From Pelagophyceae sp. CCMP2097 (lineage: Eukaryota > Sar > Pelagophyceae): a stretch of 26,128 bases of DNA. A model generated the notes under the pieces. It saw only the letters and a list, made by a program, of their open reading frames with translations. It was not told the origin of the DNA and searched no databases. Position numbers and translations under genes: made by a program. Shown here one piece after another: positions 18,691 to 26,128 of this stretch; positions within the stretch are counted from its first letter, which is position 1; each line of letters starts with the position of its first letter. The DNA is taken from contig MU657270.1 of assembly GCA_026770575.1 (NCBI GenBank), positions 45,120 through 71,247 of the forward strand, in the 5' to 3' direction.

Positions 18691-21000
18691 ATGCCGCCGC
18701 CGCCGCGCCGCGGGCTCTGGGGGCTGCTGCTGCTGGCCGCGTCGAGATGGGCCGGCGCCGGCGCCCTCGCCGTGCCCCGGGGCTGCGCCGGCGGCGGGCG
18801 CGCGGCGTTCCGGAATGCGCGCGCGACGGCGCGCGCGGCGTTTCCGCTGCCGCAGCGCAGCTTCGAGGCTGCCCTGGAGCGCGGTGGGCCCAGTCGGCTT
18901 GAAAAGAATTGGGTCTGGGGCCCCGCGCGACGGTGGCGCCGCGCGGTGCCGGCGCTCGACTCGGCGCAGGTTGCGGCGGCGGCCGTCGCGACGGCGGCGC
19001 TGGCGCTGGCGCTGGCGCTGAACCGCGCGGCGGCGGCGGCGCTATTCGCGCGCGGCGCGGGCGTCGCCGCCGCGGCGCTCAGCGCAGTCGCGGCGGGCCC
19101 GCTCTTCGTCGCCGGTGCGCGGCGCGACTCGCTGGCGCTGCTCTTCTCGACGGCGACGGCCATCCCGCTGGCCAAGGCCCTCGGCGTGTCGCCCATCGTG
19201 GCGTTCATGGCCAACGGTGTCGCCCTTGGGCCCAACGGCCTAGGCGTCGTCACGCAGCTGCACACGACCGAGGCCCTCGCCGAGCTCGGCGTTGTCTTCT
19301 TCCTCTTCGAGATGGGCCTCGAGCTCTCGCTCGAGCGTCTCGGTGCCATGAAGACTGAGATTTTCGGCCTCGGGCTCGCGCAGTTCGTCGTCACGGCCGC
19401 CGTCCTCGCGACGGCGGCGGCGAGCCTCGGCTTTGCTTCGCCGGCGGCGCTGACCGTCGTCGGCGGCGCGCTGGCGCTGTCGTCGTCGGCGTTTGTCCTG
19501 CAGCTGCTCCGCGACCAGAACGAGTTGTCGACGCGGCACGGCCGCGCGGCGCTCGGCGTGCTGCTGCTGCAGGACCTGGCCGTGGTGCCTTTGCTCGTCG
19601 TCGTGCCTTTGCTGGCTCAGATGTCGTCCCTCGCCGGCGCCAGCTTTGGCGTCGCGGCGAGGTCCATCGGAGGCGCGCTGGCCATCGCCGCGCTCAAGGC
19701 GGGCGCCGCAATCGCCGCCGTCGAGGTCTTCGGCAAGCGGCTCTTCGACGTCGCGCTGGGCCGCGCGGAGAAGTCGCGGTCGCAGGAGGCCTTCCTCGCC
19801 GCCGTCCTCGGCGCCGCCGTGGGCGTGTCGGCGATGACGGAAGCCATTGGGCTCTCGACGACGCTCGGCGCGTTCCTCGCCGGCCTGGCGCTGTCGGAGA
19901 CGCGGTACACGTACCAGGTCGAGGCCACGGTGGCCCCGTTCCGCGGCATGCTCCTCGGCCTCTTCTTTGTCACCGTGGGCTTCTCTATCGACGTGGCCCT
20001 CGTCCGGTCTGCGCCGTTCAAGGTGCTCGGCCTCGCCTTTGGGCTGCTAGGCCTCAAGACGGCGGTCCTGACGACGCTGGCCAAGTTGTTCGGCCTGCCC
20101 TTTGCCTCGGCGCTGCGCTGCGGCCTGCTGCTCTCGCAAGGTGGGGAATTCGCCTTTGTCGCCTTTGCCAACGCCCGCCGCCTCGGCATCCTGAGCGCCG
20201 CCACGGAGCGGCTCTTACTCACCGCCTGCGCCATCTCCATGGCCGCGACGCCCGCGCTCTCGGGCCTCGGCGCCGCCGTGCAGCGCCGCCTCGAGAAGCG
20301 CGCCGCGGCGTCCGCGCCCGCGGCGGCCGCGGGCACGTCCGAGGCGCAGCTGCGAGAGTTCTTCGGCGGCGACGGCGTGCCGGCGATCGTCGTCTGCGGC
20401 TACGGCCGCGTGGGCCGCGTCGTGTGCGAGATGCTCGACGCGAAATTGGAGAGGTACGTCGTCGTCGACGATAACGCGGACAAGGTCAACGCGGCAAAGG
20501 CAGAGGGCAAGCCAGTCTTCCTCGGCGACGCCACCGACGAGGCCACGCTGGCGCGCTTCGGCGGCGCCCAAGCGCAGCTCATCGTCGTCTGCCTGAGCGA
20601 CCAAAAGGTGACCAACTCGGCGGTCGTGGCGCTGCGCAAGCTCGGCGTGGCCAAGGAAAAGGCAGTCGTGCGCGCCGCCGACGACGCGCACTCCAAGCGC
20701 CTGCAGCGCGTGGGCCTCAACTCACCCGCGCCCCAGCTCGCCGACGACTCTCGGCTGCTCTCGCTGCCCTTTGGCGGCGCCGTGCTGCGGTCGTTGGGGT
20801 TCCGGGCAGACGACGTGAACATGCTCATCGAGGAGCGCCGGAGCGCCGCCCTCGACGTCTTCCGCAGCCGCCCGGTGGTCACCGAGGACGTCGACGCCGC
20901 GCTCCTCCTCTTCGACGCCGACGACGACCGCGGCACGGCGGCGCCCAAGACGACGGCGCCGAAGCGCGACGCGGCAGAAAAGCCAAAGCGCGACCAATAA
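18691..21000 (+). CDS. KEA: KEA/KefB-type K+/H+ antiporter with RCK (TrkA-N) domain
   Basis: A single exon of 769 codons. Residues 1-25 form a signal-peptide-like segment (RRGLWGLLLLAASRWAGAGA) followed by an Arg/Ala-rich stretch, as in heterokont plastid presequences, so targeting to the plastid envelope or thylakoid is plausible but not proven. The CPA2 antiporter domain (about 150-540) has the family motifs: NGVALGPNGLG, ELGVVFFLFEMGLELSLERL, the Gln-Asp pair in LLLQDLAVVPLL, and FLAGLALSETRY followed by VAPFRGMLLGLFFVTVGFSI. The C-terminal regulatory RCK domain starts near 567 with the nucleotide-binding GYGRVGRVVCEML and VVVDDNADKV. Plant KEA proteins exchange K+ for H+ across plastid membranes to tune ion balance and pH. 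The tail after the RCK domain is Lys/Ala/Asp-rich. The start is the first in-frame ATG. Confidence 0.92.
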   Translation: MPPPPRRGLWGLLLLAASRWAGAGALAVPRGCAGGGRAAFRNARATARAAFPLPQRSFEAALERGGPSRLEKNWVWGPARRWRRAVPALDSAQVAAAAVATAALALALALNRAAAAALFARGAGVAAAALSAVAAGPLFVAGARRDSLALLFSTATAIPLAKALGVSPIVAFMANGVALGPNGLGVVTQLHTTEALAELGVVFFLFEMGLELSLERLGAMKTEIFGLGLAQFVVTAAVLATAAASLGFASPAALTVVGGALALSSSAFVLQLLRDQNELSTRHGRAALGVLLLQDLAVVPLLVVVPLLAQMSSLAGASFGVAARSIGGALAIAALKAGAAIAAVEVFGKRLFDVALGRAEKSRSQEAFLAAVLGAAVGVSAMTEAIGLSTTLGAFLAGLALSETRYTYQVEATVAPFRGMLLGLFFVTVGFSIDVALVRSAPFKVLGLAFGLLGLKTAVLTTLAKLFGLPFASALRCGLLLSQGGEFAFVAFANARRLGILSAATERLLLTACAISMAATPALSGLGAAVQRRLEKRAAASAPAAAAGTSEAQLREFFGGDGVPAIVVCGYGRVGRVVCEMLDAKLERYVVVDDNADKVNAAKAEGKPVFLGDATDEATLARFGGAQAQLIVVCLSDQKVTNSAVVALRKLGVAKEKAVVRAADDAHSKRLQRVGLNSPAPQLADDSRLLSLPFGGAVLRSLGFRADDVNMLIEERRSAALDVFRSRPVVTEDVDAALLLFDADDDRGTAAPKTTAPKRDAAEKPKRDQ

Positions 21001-21137
21001 TGCATAGCAACACCCGCGCGGGCCTGATGTGTGTGTCCGAGGGGCGACTCCCCGCAGCGTTGCCGAGGGGCCCCAACGGCCTTGTCCGTCTCGCGGAACC
21101 GCACTCGCCGAGTGGCCATAGCTTAAGCTTGGAGAAC

Positions 21138-21477
21138 ATGGGGGACCGATACAACGACCGCGGCGGCGGCGACCGATACGGCGGCGGCGGCGGCGGCGAC
21201 CGCGGCGGCGGCGACCGCGGCGGCGGCCAGCAGCAGCAGTGCGTTCCCCGTTTTGGTGCATAGGGACCGTCGTGGCCCCGGCCGTGGGCGGCGTGGTTGT
21301 AAAATCAGAAACGTCCGCGCAACGCCGAGACGTATTCGGGCTCCCGGTCCGGGGACTCTGTCGCGCGTCTTTCATTTGTGATACAGCGGCACAGTCCACC
21401 AAACTCAGTCACCCAGGTATGGCGGCGGGCACTACGGTCGCGGCGATGTCGGCGGCGGCGGCGGCGGCTACGGCGGT

Positions 21478-21509
<32 letters not shown>

Positions 21510-22680
21510 TTACGGCAACGAGTGAGGAGATTTTTTTCCTGTCCGACTCTGCGGACGACGCCCGCGGCAAATATTTCACGGCGCGGCGCGTAGGCGCGAC
21601 GCCGGACGCAACTGGCGCGACCGCGAGCTGGGCGGCGCGTCGGTCCGCTGCGCCCTCTAGCCTTGGACAGATACAGGGACAGATACAGGGACAGGGACAG
21701 GGCCAGACAGGGACAGGGACAGGGCCCGCTAGGGACAGGGACACTTAGTCGTGCAATCCCTTCCGCGGCCGCCGGAGCGCGGGCTGCACAGGCGCGGCGG
21801 CGCGACGCACTTGGCGCGCATCCACGGCACGGAGGAGGACAAGGTGAACTGCCCGTTCTACTTTAAGATTGGCGCGTGCCGCCACGGCGACCGCTGCTCG
21901 CGGCAGCACCACAAGCCGCCGTTCTCGCAGACGATGATCGTGCAGCACATGTACCAGAACCCGGCGTCGCAGATCGCGGCCGCCGGCGGCGACCCGAGCC
22001 AGCTGGACCCGAAGAAGGTGCAGGAGGAATTTGACGACTTTTACGAAGAGGTCTTCGACGAGCTCGCAAAGTACGGCGAGATCGAGGAGCTCAACGTCTG
22101 CGAGAACCTGGGCGACCACATGGTCGGCAACGTCTACTGCAAGTACGCCGACGAGGAGCACACGGACGCGTCGCTCAAGGCGCTCTTCGGCCGCTTCTAT
22201 GCGGGGCGACCGCTGGTCTGCGAGTTCTCGCCGGTGACGGACTTCCGCGAGGCGCGCTGCCGCCAGTACGACGAGGCCGTCTGCACGCGCGGCGGCTACT
22301 GCAACTTTATGCACATCCGCACGCCGTCGCGGTCGCTGCGCCGCGACCTCGAGAAGAAGTTCAAGAAGAAGTGGAAGAAGGAGCGCGAGAAGCGGGAGCG
22401 CCAGGAGCGCGGCGAGGACGTCTCCGAGAGCGAGGCCGACGACGACGAGGAGAAGGACAAGAAGAAGAAGAAGAAGAAGAAGCGCGAGCGCTCGGACGAC
22501 GACGACGACGACGACCGCAGCAAGTCGCGTGAGCGCCGGCGCCGCAAGGACCGCGACGACGACGACGAGCCCAAGAAGCTTGAGGGCGACGCGCCGCCGC
22601 CCGCCGACGACGCGCGACCCGCCGACGACGCGCGACCCGCCGACGCGCCCGCGGCCGACGACGCGCCGCGCGGCGACTAG
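21138..22680 (+). CDS. U2AF1: U2AF35 (U2 snRNP auxiliary factor small subunit) with Gly-rich N-terminal extension
   Basis: Exons 21138-21238, 21417-21521 and 21792-22680 join with phase 2 at both junctions, giving about 364 residues. Exons 1-2 encode MGDRYNDRGGGDRYGG and long Gly/Tyr runs ending GYGNE; the TGA after GNE lies inside the second donor, GTGAGG. Exon 3 begins RGGATHLARIHGTEEDKVNC and is unmistakable U2AF35: zinc finger 1 (CPFYFKIGACRHGDRC, with the SRQH that follows), the UHM/RRM-like fold (FYEEVFDELAKYGEIEELNV; NLGDHMVGNVYCKY), and zinc finger 2 (SPVTDFREARCRQYDEAVCT, CNFMH). The protein reads the 3' splice-site AG with U2AF65. The C-terminal RS domain is replaced by Asp/Lys/Arg tracts with few RS pairs. 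Without exons 1-2 no ATG is available for the conserved part; exons 1-2 alone would make a 69-residue Gly-rich peptide. Confidence 0.82.
21664..21745 (+). repeat. GGGACA-type tandem repeat in U2AF35 intron 2
   Basis: Irregular tandem copies of GGGACA, with variants such as gatacagggaca and gccagacaggga, fill the region just upstream of the third U2AF35 exon. The repeat lies inside the proposed intron 21522-21791. Confidence 0.88.
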
Positions 22681-23004
22681 GCGCCGCGCGCGCGCCACCG
22701 CGGCCGAGGCGCCGCCGCGGCGCGCTCGTCCGTGACTCCGCCCTCCCGGCCGTCCTCCACATCGAGCCGACCGACCAATCACTTGGTCTCCACGTGGCGT
22801 GCACCCGCGAATCAACTCCGCCCCGCGCGCTCGCGACGCGGAATCTCGACTCGTCGAGATTCTCCACCACGCCCCGTCGATCAACACACAGCCGACGAGT
22901 AAAGCCAATCCACAGTTCAAGTGAGCGTCGGCGCGCGCGCCCGCTCACATGATCGCCGAATTTCACCGGAAAGGATCGTCTGGACGACTCGGAGCCGTCG
23001 ACCG
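22681..23004. promoter_or_regulatory. Intergenic region with CCAAT and CACGTG elements and a hairpin
   Basis: It contains CCAAT at 22775-22779 and 22905-22909, a CACGTG G-box/E-box core at about 22791-22796, and an inverted repeat at 22841-22862 (9-bp arms gaatctcga/tcgagattc, 4-nt loop). These lie upstream of the methyltransferase start and are reasonable promoter elements, though none is proven. Confidence 0.4.
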
Positions 23005-23990
23005 ATGAAGGCGGCGCTTCTCGCGGCGGCGGCGGCAGCGTTTTTGGTCGGCGCCAACGCCGCGCTGCACTGCGACGAGCACGTGGACGAGTGCCGGCGG
23101 CACTACCGCGGCCCGGTGCCGCACAAGGACGTTGGCGCGTGCCAGATCGACGTCGAGCAGTGGGTGGATGCCCACGTCAAGGCGCTGCTCCAGGCCAAGG
23201 ACAAGATCCACCTCCTGACGCACGAAGGCGGCGGCCAGGTCGAGCAGCGACTCTGGATGTGCTCCGTGCTCAAGCGAGACATCCTCGAGCAGGGCGTACA
23301 CCCCCGGCGGCGTCCGAAAAGGGCCCGCGACCCGTCGAGAGAGGCCGAGGCCGTGCCAAACAGCGCCGTGGACGACGCGGTCCGTGGACGACGCGGATAG
23401 GTGCCCGGGGCCATCGTCGAGCTCGGCGTCTTCAAGGGTGCTACGTCGACGCTCATCGCGCACACGAACCACGCCTTTTCCGGCGGCGAACCGCGCGAGC
23501 ACCACCTCTATGACAGCTTCGAAGGCTTCCCCGCGCCGACGGCCGGCGACAAGATCGGCGGTGCGTTTCCAGGCCCGTGGGCCCTCGCCCTATAGCCTCG
23601 GTTTCAGGCCACGCGGCGCACTCTGCGTTCAAGGGCAACATCCGGTCGGCGCAGACAGACGTCTCGGACAACTTCAAACGGTCGGCGGTGGCGCAGCCGA
23701 CGGGGCTGCACAAAGGCTTCTTCGGCAACATCCCGGACGAAGAGTACCCAAACCAGATCGCCTTCGCCTTCTTCGACGGCGACATGTACCAGTCCATCAA
23801 GGACTCGTTTGCAAAGGTCTGGCACAAGCTCGCAATCGGCGGCGTCGTCTTCATCCACGACTACCAGGCCGAGTCCCCGGAGACCAAGTGGCCGGGGCCC
23901 AAAAGAGCCCTCGACGAGTTCTTCAAGGACAAGCCGGAGAGGGTGGAGCAGTGCTGGGCCAACATTGGCAAAATCGTCAAGCAACAATAG
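23005..23990 (+). CDS. Secreted TylF/macrocin-O-methyltransferase-type protein
   Basis: Exons 23005-23295, 23401-23560 and 23608-23990 (phases 0 and 1) encode about 277 residues. A signal peptide is clear: MKAALLAAAAAAFLVGANA. A Cys-containing segment follows (LHCDEHVDECRRHYRG), then a helical part ending RDILEQG. The methyltransferase core begins after intron 1: VPGAIVELGVFKGATST is the SAM-binding loop, HHLYDSFEGFP a conserved strand-turn, and GLHKGFFGNIPDE, FAFFDGDMYQSIKDS (acidic metal/active-site motif near residue 207) and GGVVFIHDYQAESPE complete the family pattern. TylF-type enzymes O-methylate sugars in bacterial macrolides; eukaryotic members are mostly uncharacterised. The signal peptide suggests action in the ER/Golgi, perhaps on glycans (inference). 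Intron 2 is only 47 nt. A stop lies in each unspliced intron. Confidence 0.83.
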
Positions 23991-24051
23991 CCCCGTAACC
24001 TCTTTAAACCTCTGCTGCCTGCCAGCCGAGGGCCCTAGAGATGGCGCGTCC

Positions 24052-24057
24052 AATAAA
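24052..24057 (+). promoter_or_regulatory. AATAAA polyadenylation-like signal
   Basis: AATAAA lies 62 nt after the methyltransferase stop codon, at a typical distance for a poly(A) signal. Most other genes in the window show no AATAAA, so its use here is uncertain. Confidence 0.45.
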
Positions 24058-24240
24058 CGTTCCGCATGCGTGCCCGGGAGCCGCCACGGCGCGGGCGTAG
24101 AGGCGCAGTGCCGCGCGGCCCGGGCGTTGGCCATGCCGCCGCCGCGCGCGCGCGACCGCGACCGCGGGTCCGACCGCGACCGCGGTACCGCGGTTTTGGC
24201 GATAGATTAGTCGCTGACAGGAGCAGCGCGTGTCGCAGGC

Positions 24241-25376
24241 ATGGCGCTCGTCGCGGCGGACGACGACAAGACGTGGGCGGCGTCGTCGTCGGCTATCTCG
24301 CGCCGGCTGCGCCAGGCCGTCGAGGACGACTGGGACGCCGACGTCGCGCCGTCGCTCCGGTTAAACGTCGACAAAATCGACGCGCTCTCGTCGGCCCCAG
24401 CGCCCGCGGGATGCCCCGGGCGAGCCGCGCCGCACCGCCGCCTCGGCCGCGGGCAGCCGGATGCACCCATCCGCGGCGTTGTGGTATGCCTATTTTTTGA
24501 AACTGCAGGTACGTCGAGGTCGACGAGTCGTCCGCGCGCTTCGTCAACGAGCTCGTCGAGGCCGAGATGGCGTCCATGGCGAAGCAAGGAGGTACCCCCG
24601 GACGCCCTCGATGCGTCCCCTCGCCGCGTGGGATCCTCGCGGTAGGCATCGTCGACTACCTGGCGCACCGGCCGGAGAGCAAAGCGCACTTCGGCAAGCT
24701 CAGCGACCTCGCCCAGGCCGAGCTCGCGCGCATCGACAACGGCGGTGCGCCCCCGGCTCTGTCGACGGCAGCCGCGGCAATGCCTCAAGACGGGCCGGCG
24801 CTCTCGGAGCGACCGTTTCGGATCGGAGCGTCCACCCCGCCAGGCGAGCTGGAGCCGCTGTCCATCGACCGGTACAACGTCGAGCCGCCCGCGCCTTCGC
24901 TGGCGGACGACGCCGAAGCCTGGCGGACAGCGCTCGACAACTGCCGCGCGCAGCTCGAGCACCAGGTACTGCCCCCCCCCAAGGGCCTCGCTGCCTCGGC
25001 GCCGCGCGCGAGGGCCCCTGTAGGCGAACCGCGTGGTCAACCTCGAGCTCGCGGAGTCGTTTGATGAGGCGGCGTGGAAGCGCCACGTCGAGGACCTCGA
25101 GAAGCTCAAAGCGTGAGCGCCCTCTCGATGTCGTGCTCAAGTGCCCTCTCGTGCCGTGCCTAAACCTCGCGCCCCGGTAGGCAACTCGTGGCGCTCGTCT
25201 CGACGAAGCGCGCCGAGGCCGACGCGACGAATTTGAAGCGCAAGGCCGAACAGACGGCCCTCGCGCCGGAAATCGCGCGCCACGAGCGGCAGCGCGCCGC
25301 CCTCGTGGCCAAGCATTTTGAGCTGGAGAAGGCAAATGCCCAGCTCTGCGCCCAGGTCGCGCAGTTCTCGGCGTAG
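24241..25376 (+). CDS. BCAS2: Pre-mRNA-splicing factor SPF27 / BCAS2 homologue
   Basis: Six exons: 24241-24389, 24509-24591, 24646-24744, 24790-24965, 25024-25112 and 25181-25376. All five junctions keep phase and give about 263 residues (human BCAS2 has 225). The match to SPF27 is collinear: IDALSYVEVDESSARFVNEL at the N-terminal helix, IVDYLAHRPESKAHF, ELEPLSIDRYNVEPP (human has IELLSMKRYELPAP), CRAQLEHQANRVVNLEL (human SMAQLEHQAVRIENLEL), WKRHVEDLEKLKAQL, and a C-terminal coiled coil ending FELEKANAQLCAQVAQF. SPF27 is a core subunit of the Prp19/NineTeen complex, which stabilises the activated spliceosome in the nucleus. A 40-residue N-terminal extension (TWAASSSAISRRLRQAVEDD) precedes the usual start. 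Introns of 45-68 nt dominate; the first (119 nt) has a non-standard GTCGGC donor. Confidence 0.85.
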
Positions 25377-25928
25377 AAGCGACGCTGCGCCCGTGGGTCG
25401 TAACGCCCTTCCTCCGTACCGAATACCTCGAGCGGCTCCTGGGCGGTCGACGCTCTGGAAAGCCCCGGGGAACGCCAGTCGACTAGTCAGTGCCGGGCCG
25501 ATCCCGTGACGCCTCCCTGGCGCGTTGGCGCCGTCTCCACTATTTTCGGCGGTATTTCGAAGGTATCTCGTCGGGCGGAGACAAATCCACATTAGTCGGC
25601 GTTGGTCTCACATCAAATCCGGAGGAGCTCAATAGTGTCTATCGCAAAAACGCTGCGCTTCGCATGCCCTCCGCGCCGACTGTTTGATCGTTTAAAGTAA
25701 ATATCGCAAAAACGTCGACCACATCAGTTACCCGGCGAGTTCGAATTCACATGAGGATGCCTCGTCGAACGGGGGTTCATATAAGTGAGGAGCCTGTCCA
25801 CATTGGGGGTGCACGTGTCCACATGTGTCGCGAGCGGGTCCACGTCAGTGGGTGTCCGTGGCACCACATCAGCGCGTCCTTCCCTGCTCTCACAGAGCAT
25901 TTGGCATAGGCCTGAGACGCGCGACCTC
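25377..25928. other. Intergenic region with small repeats
   Basis: No gene seen. The word tatcgcaaaaacg occurs at 25640-25652 and 25702-25714. Several copies of gtccac(a/g) lie between 25796 and 25845. An AT-richer part (25680-25790) may be the promoter of the next gene. Confidence 0.45.
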
Positions 25929-26128
25929 ATGTCCGACGACGGCGACGCCGCGCGCGCCGAGAAATACCCGTCGTCGGAGGAGGGCGGCGATGGTAGCGAC
26001 GAGGACATGCCGCCGAAGTCGCGCCAGAAGAAGATCCGGAAGAAGTCGACGTCGACTGGCGCGACGACTCCGACCCGCCGCGGACCGGCCCCGACGTGAG
26101 TACGCCGCGGCTGACGGGGAAAGCGCCG
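25929..26128 (+). CDS. First exon of an unidentified gene (3' partial)
   Basis: ATG at 25929 opens a 167-nt exon ending at 26095 before a consensus donor GTGAGT (26096), leaving phase 2; the gene continues beyond the window. The peptide starts MSDDGDAARAEKYPSSEEGG, continues acidic (GDGSDEDMPP), then turns basic (KSRQKKIRKKSTSTG), a pattern common in disordered nuclear proteins. A second frame over the same bases is acidic (EEDPEEVDVDWRDDSDPP) and also ends at the donor, so the frame is not fully certain. No family is recognisable. Confidence 0.5.

Noticed and set aside
21417..21525. Independent 69-residue Gly-rich protein ending at 21525
   Set aside because: Possible, but the stop overlaps a GTGAGG donor and U2AF35 would then lack a start codon; kept only as an alternative product.
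1..26128. tRNA genes, rRNA and CRISPR arrays
   Set aside because: I saw no cloverleaf with a T-loop GGTTCGA core, no rRNA-like stretch, and no regularly spaced repeat-spacer units; the only regular repeats are protein-coding or simple.

Overview
This window looks like nuclear DNA of a GC-rich unicellular alga, most likely a stramenopile; I favour a pelagophyte such as Aureococcus, as an inference. The coding sequence is broken by short GT-AG introns (43-270 nt) whose reading-frame phases match on both sides. Genes sit on both strands without operons. Clearly eukaryotic families are present: U2AF35, SPF27/BCAS2, PH and PDZ domains, WD40 repeats and a plastid-type KEA antiporter. No prokaryotic, viral or CRISPR-like organisation is visible.

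Layout. 1-2901 (+) is the 3' part of a PAS-PAS hybrid histidine kinase cut by the left edge. 3266-3994 (+) is a two-exon gene of unknown function. It converges on 4054-5108 (-), a PDZ-like protein, followed by 5441-6810 (-), a PH-domain coiled-coil protein. 6911-7988 (+) holds a seven-repeat WD40 gene damaged by a 2-nt deletion and a stop. 8290-8795 (-) is a small cysteine-rich secreted protein. 9130-11950 (+) is a striking fusion of a nucleotidyltransferase with a ten-helix DMT/EamA transporter. 12173-13541 (-) is an acidic-tailed protein with a probable beta-sandwich domain. 13542-14438 is a distinct AT-rich island. 14439-16577 (-) is a long coiled-coil protein with 52-residue repeats.

From 17285 to the right edge all genes are on the plus strand: an unknown protein with an Asp-rich tail (17285-18223), a KEA-type K+/H+ antiporter (18691-21000), U2AF35 with an apparent glycine-rich N-terminal extension (21138-22680), a secreted TylF-type methyltransferase (23005-23990), the NineTeen-complex splicing factor SPF27/BCAS2 in six exons (24241-25376), and the first exon of a gene cut by the right edge (25929 onward).

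Two splicing factors lie close together, and the introns they would act on show a recurrent donor, GTGCGY, in about 11 of 27 proposed sites. The most unusual observations are the U2AF35 architecture, the nucleotidyltransferase-transporter fusion (which recalls the LicC/LicB pair of bacterial phosphocholine loci), the intron present in only one of two duplicated PAS domains, and the AT-rich island. All exon boundaries were placed by eye from splice dinucleotides, phase and protein continuity; none has transcript support here.
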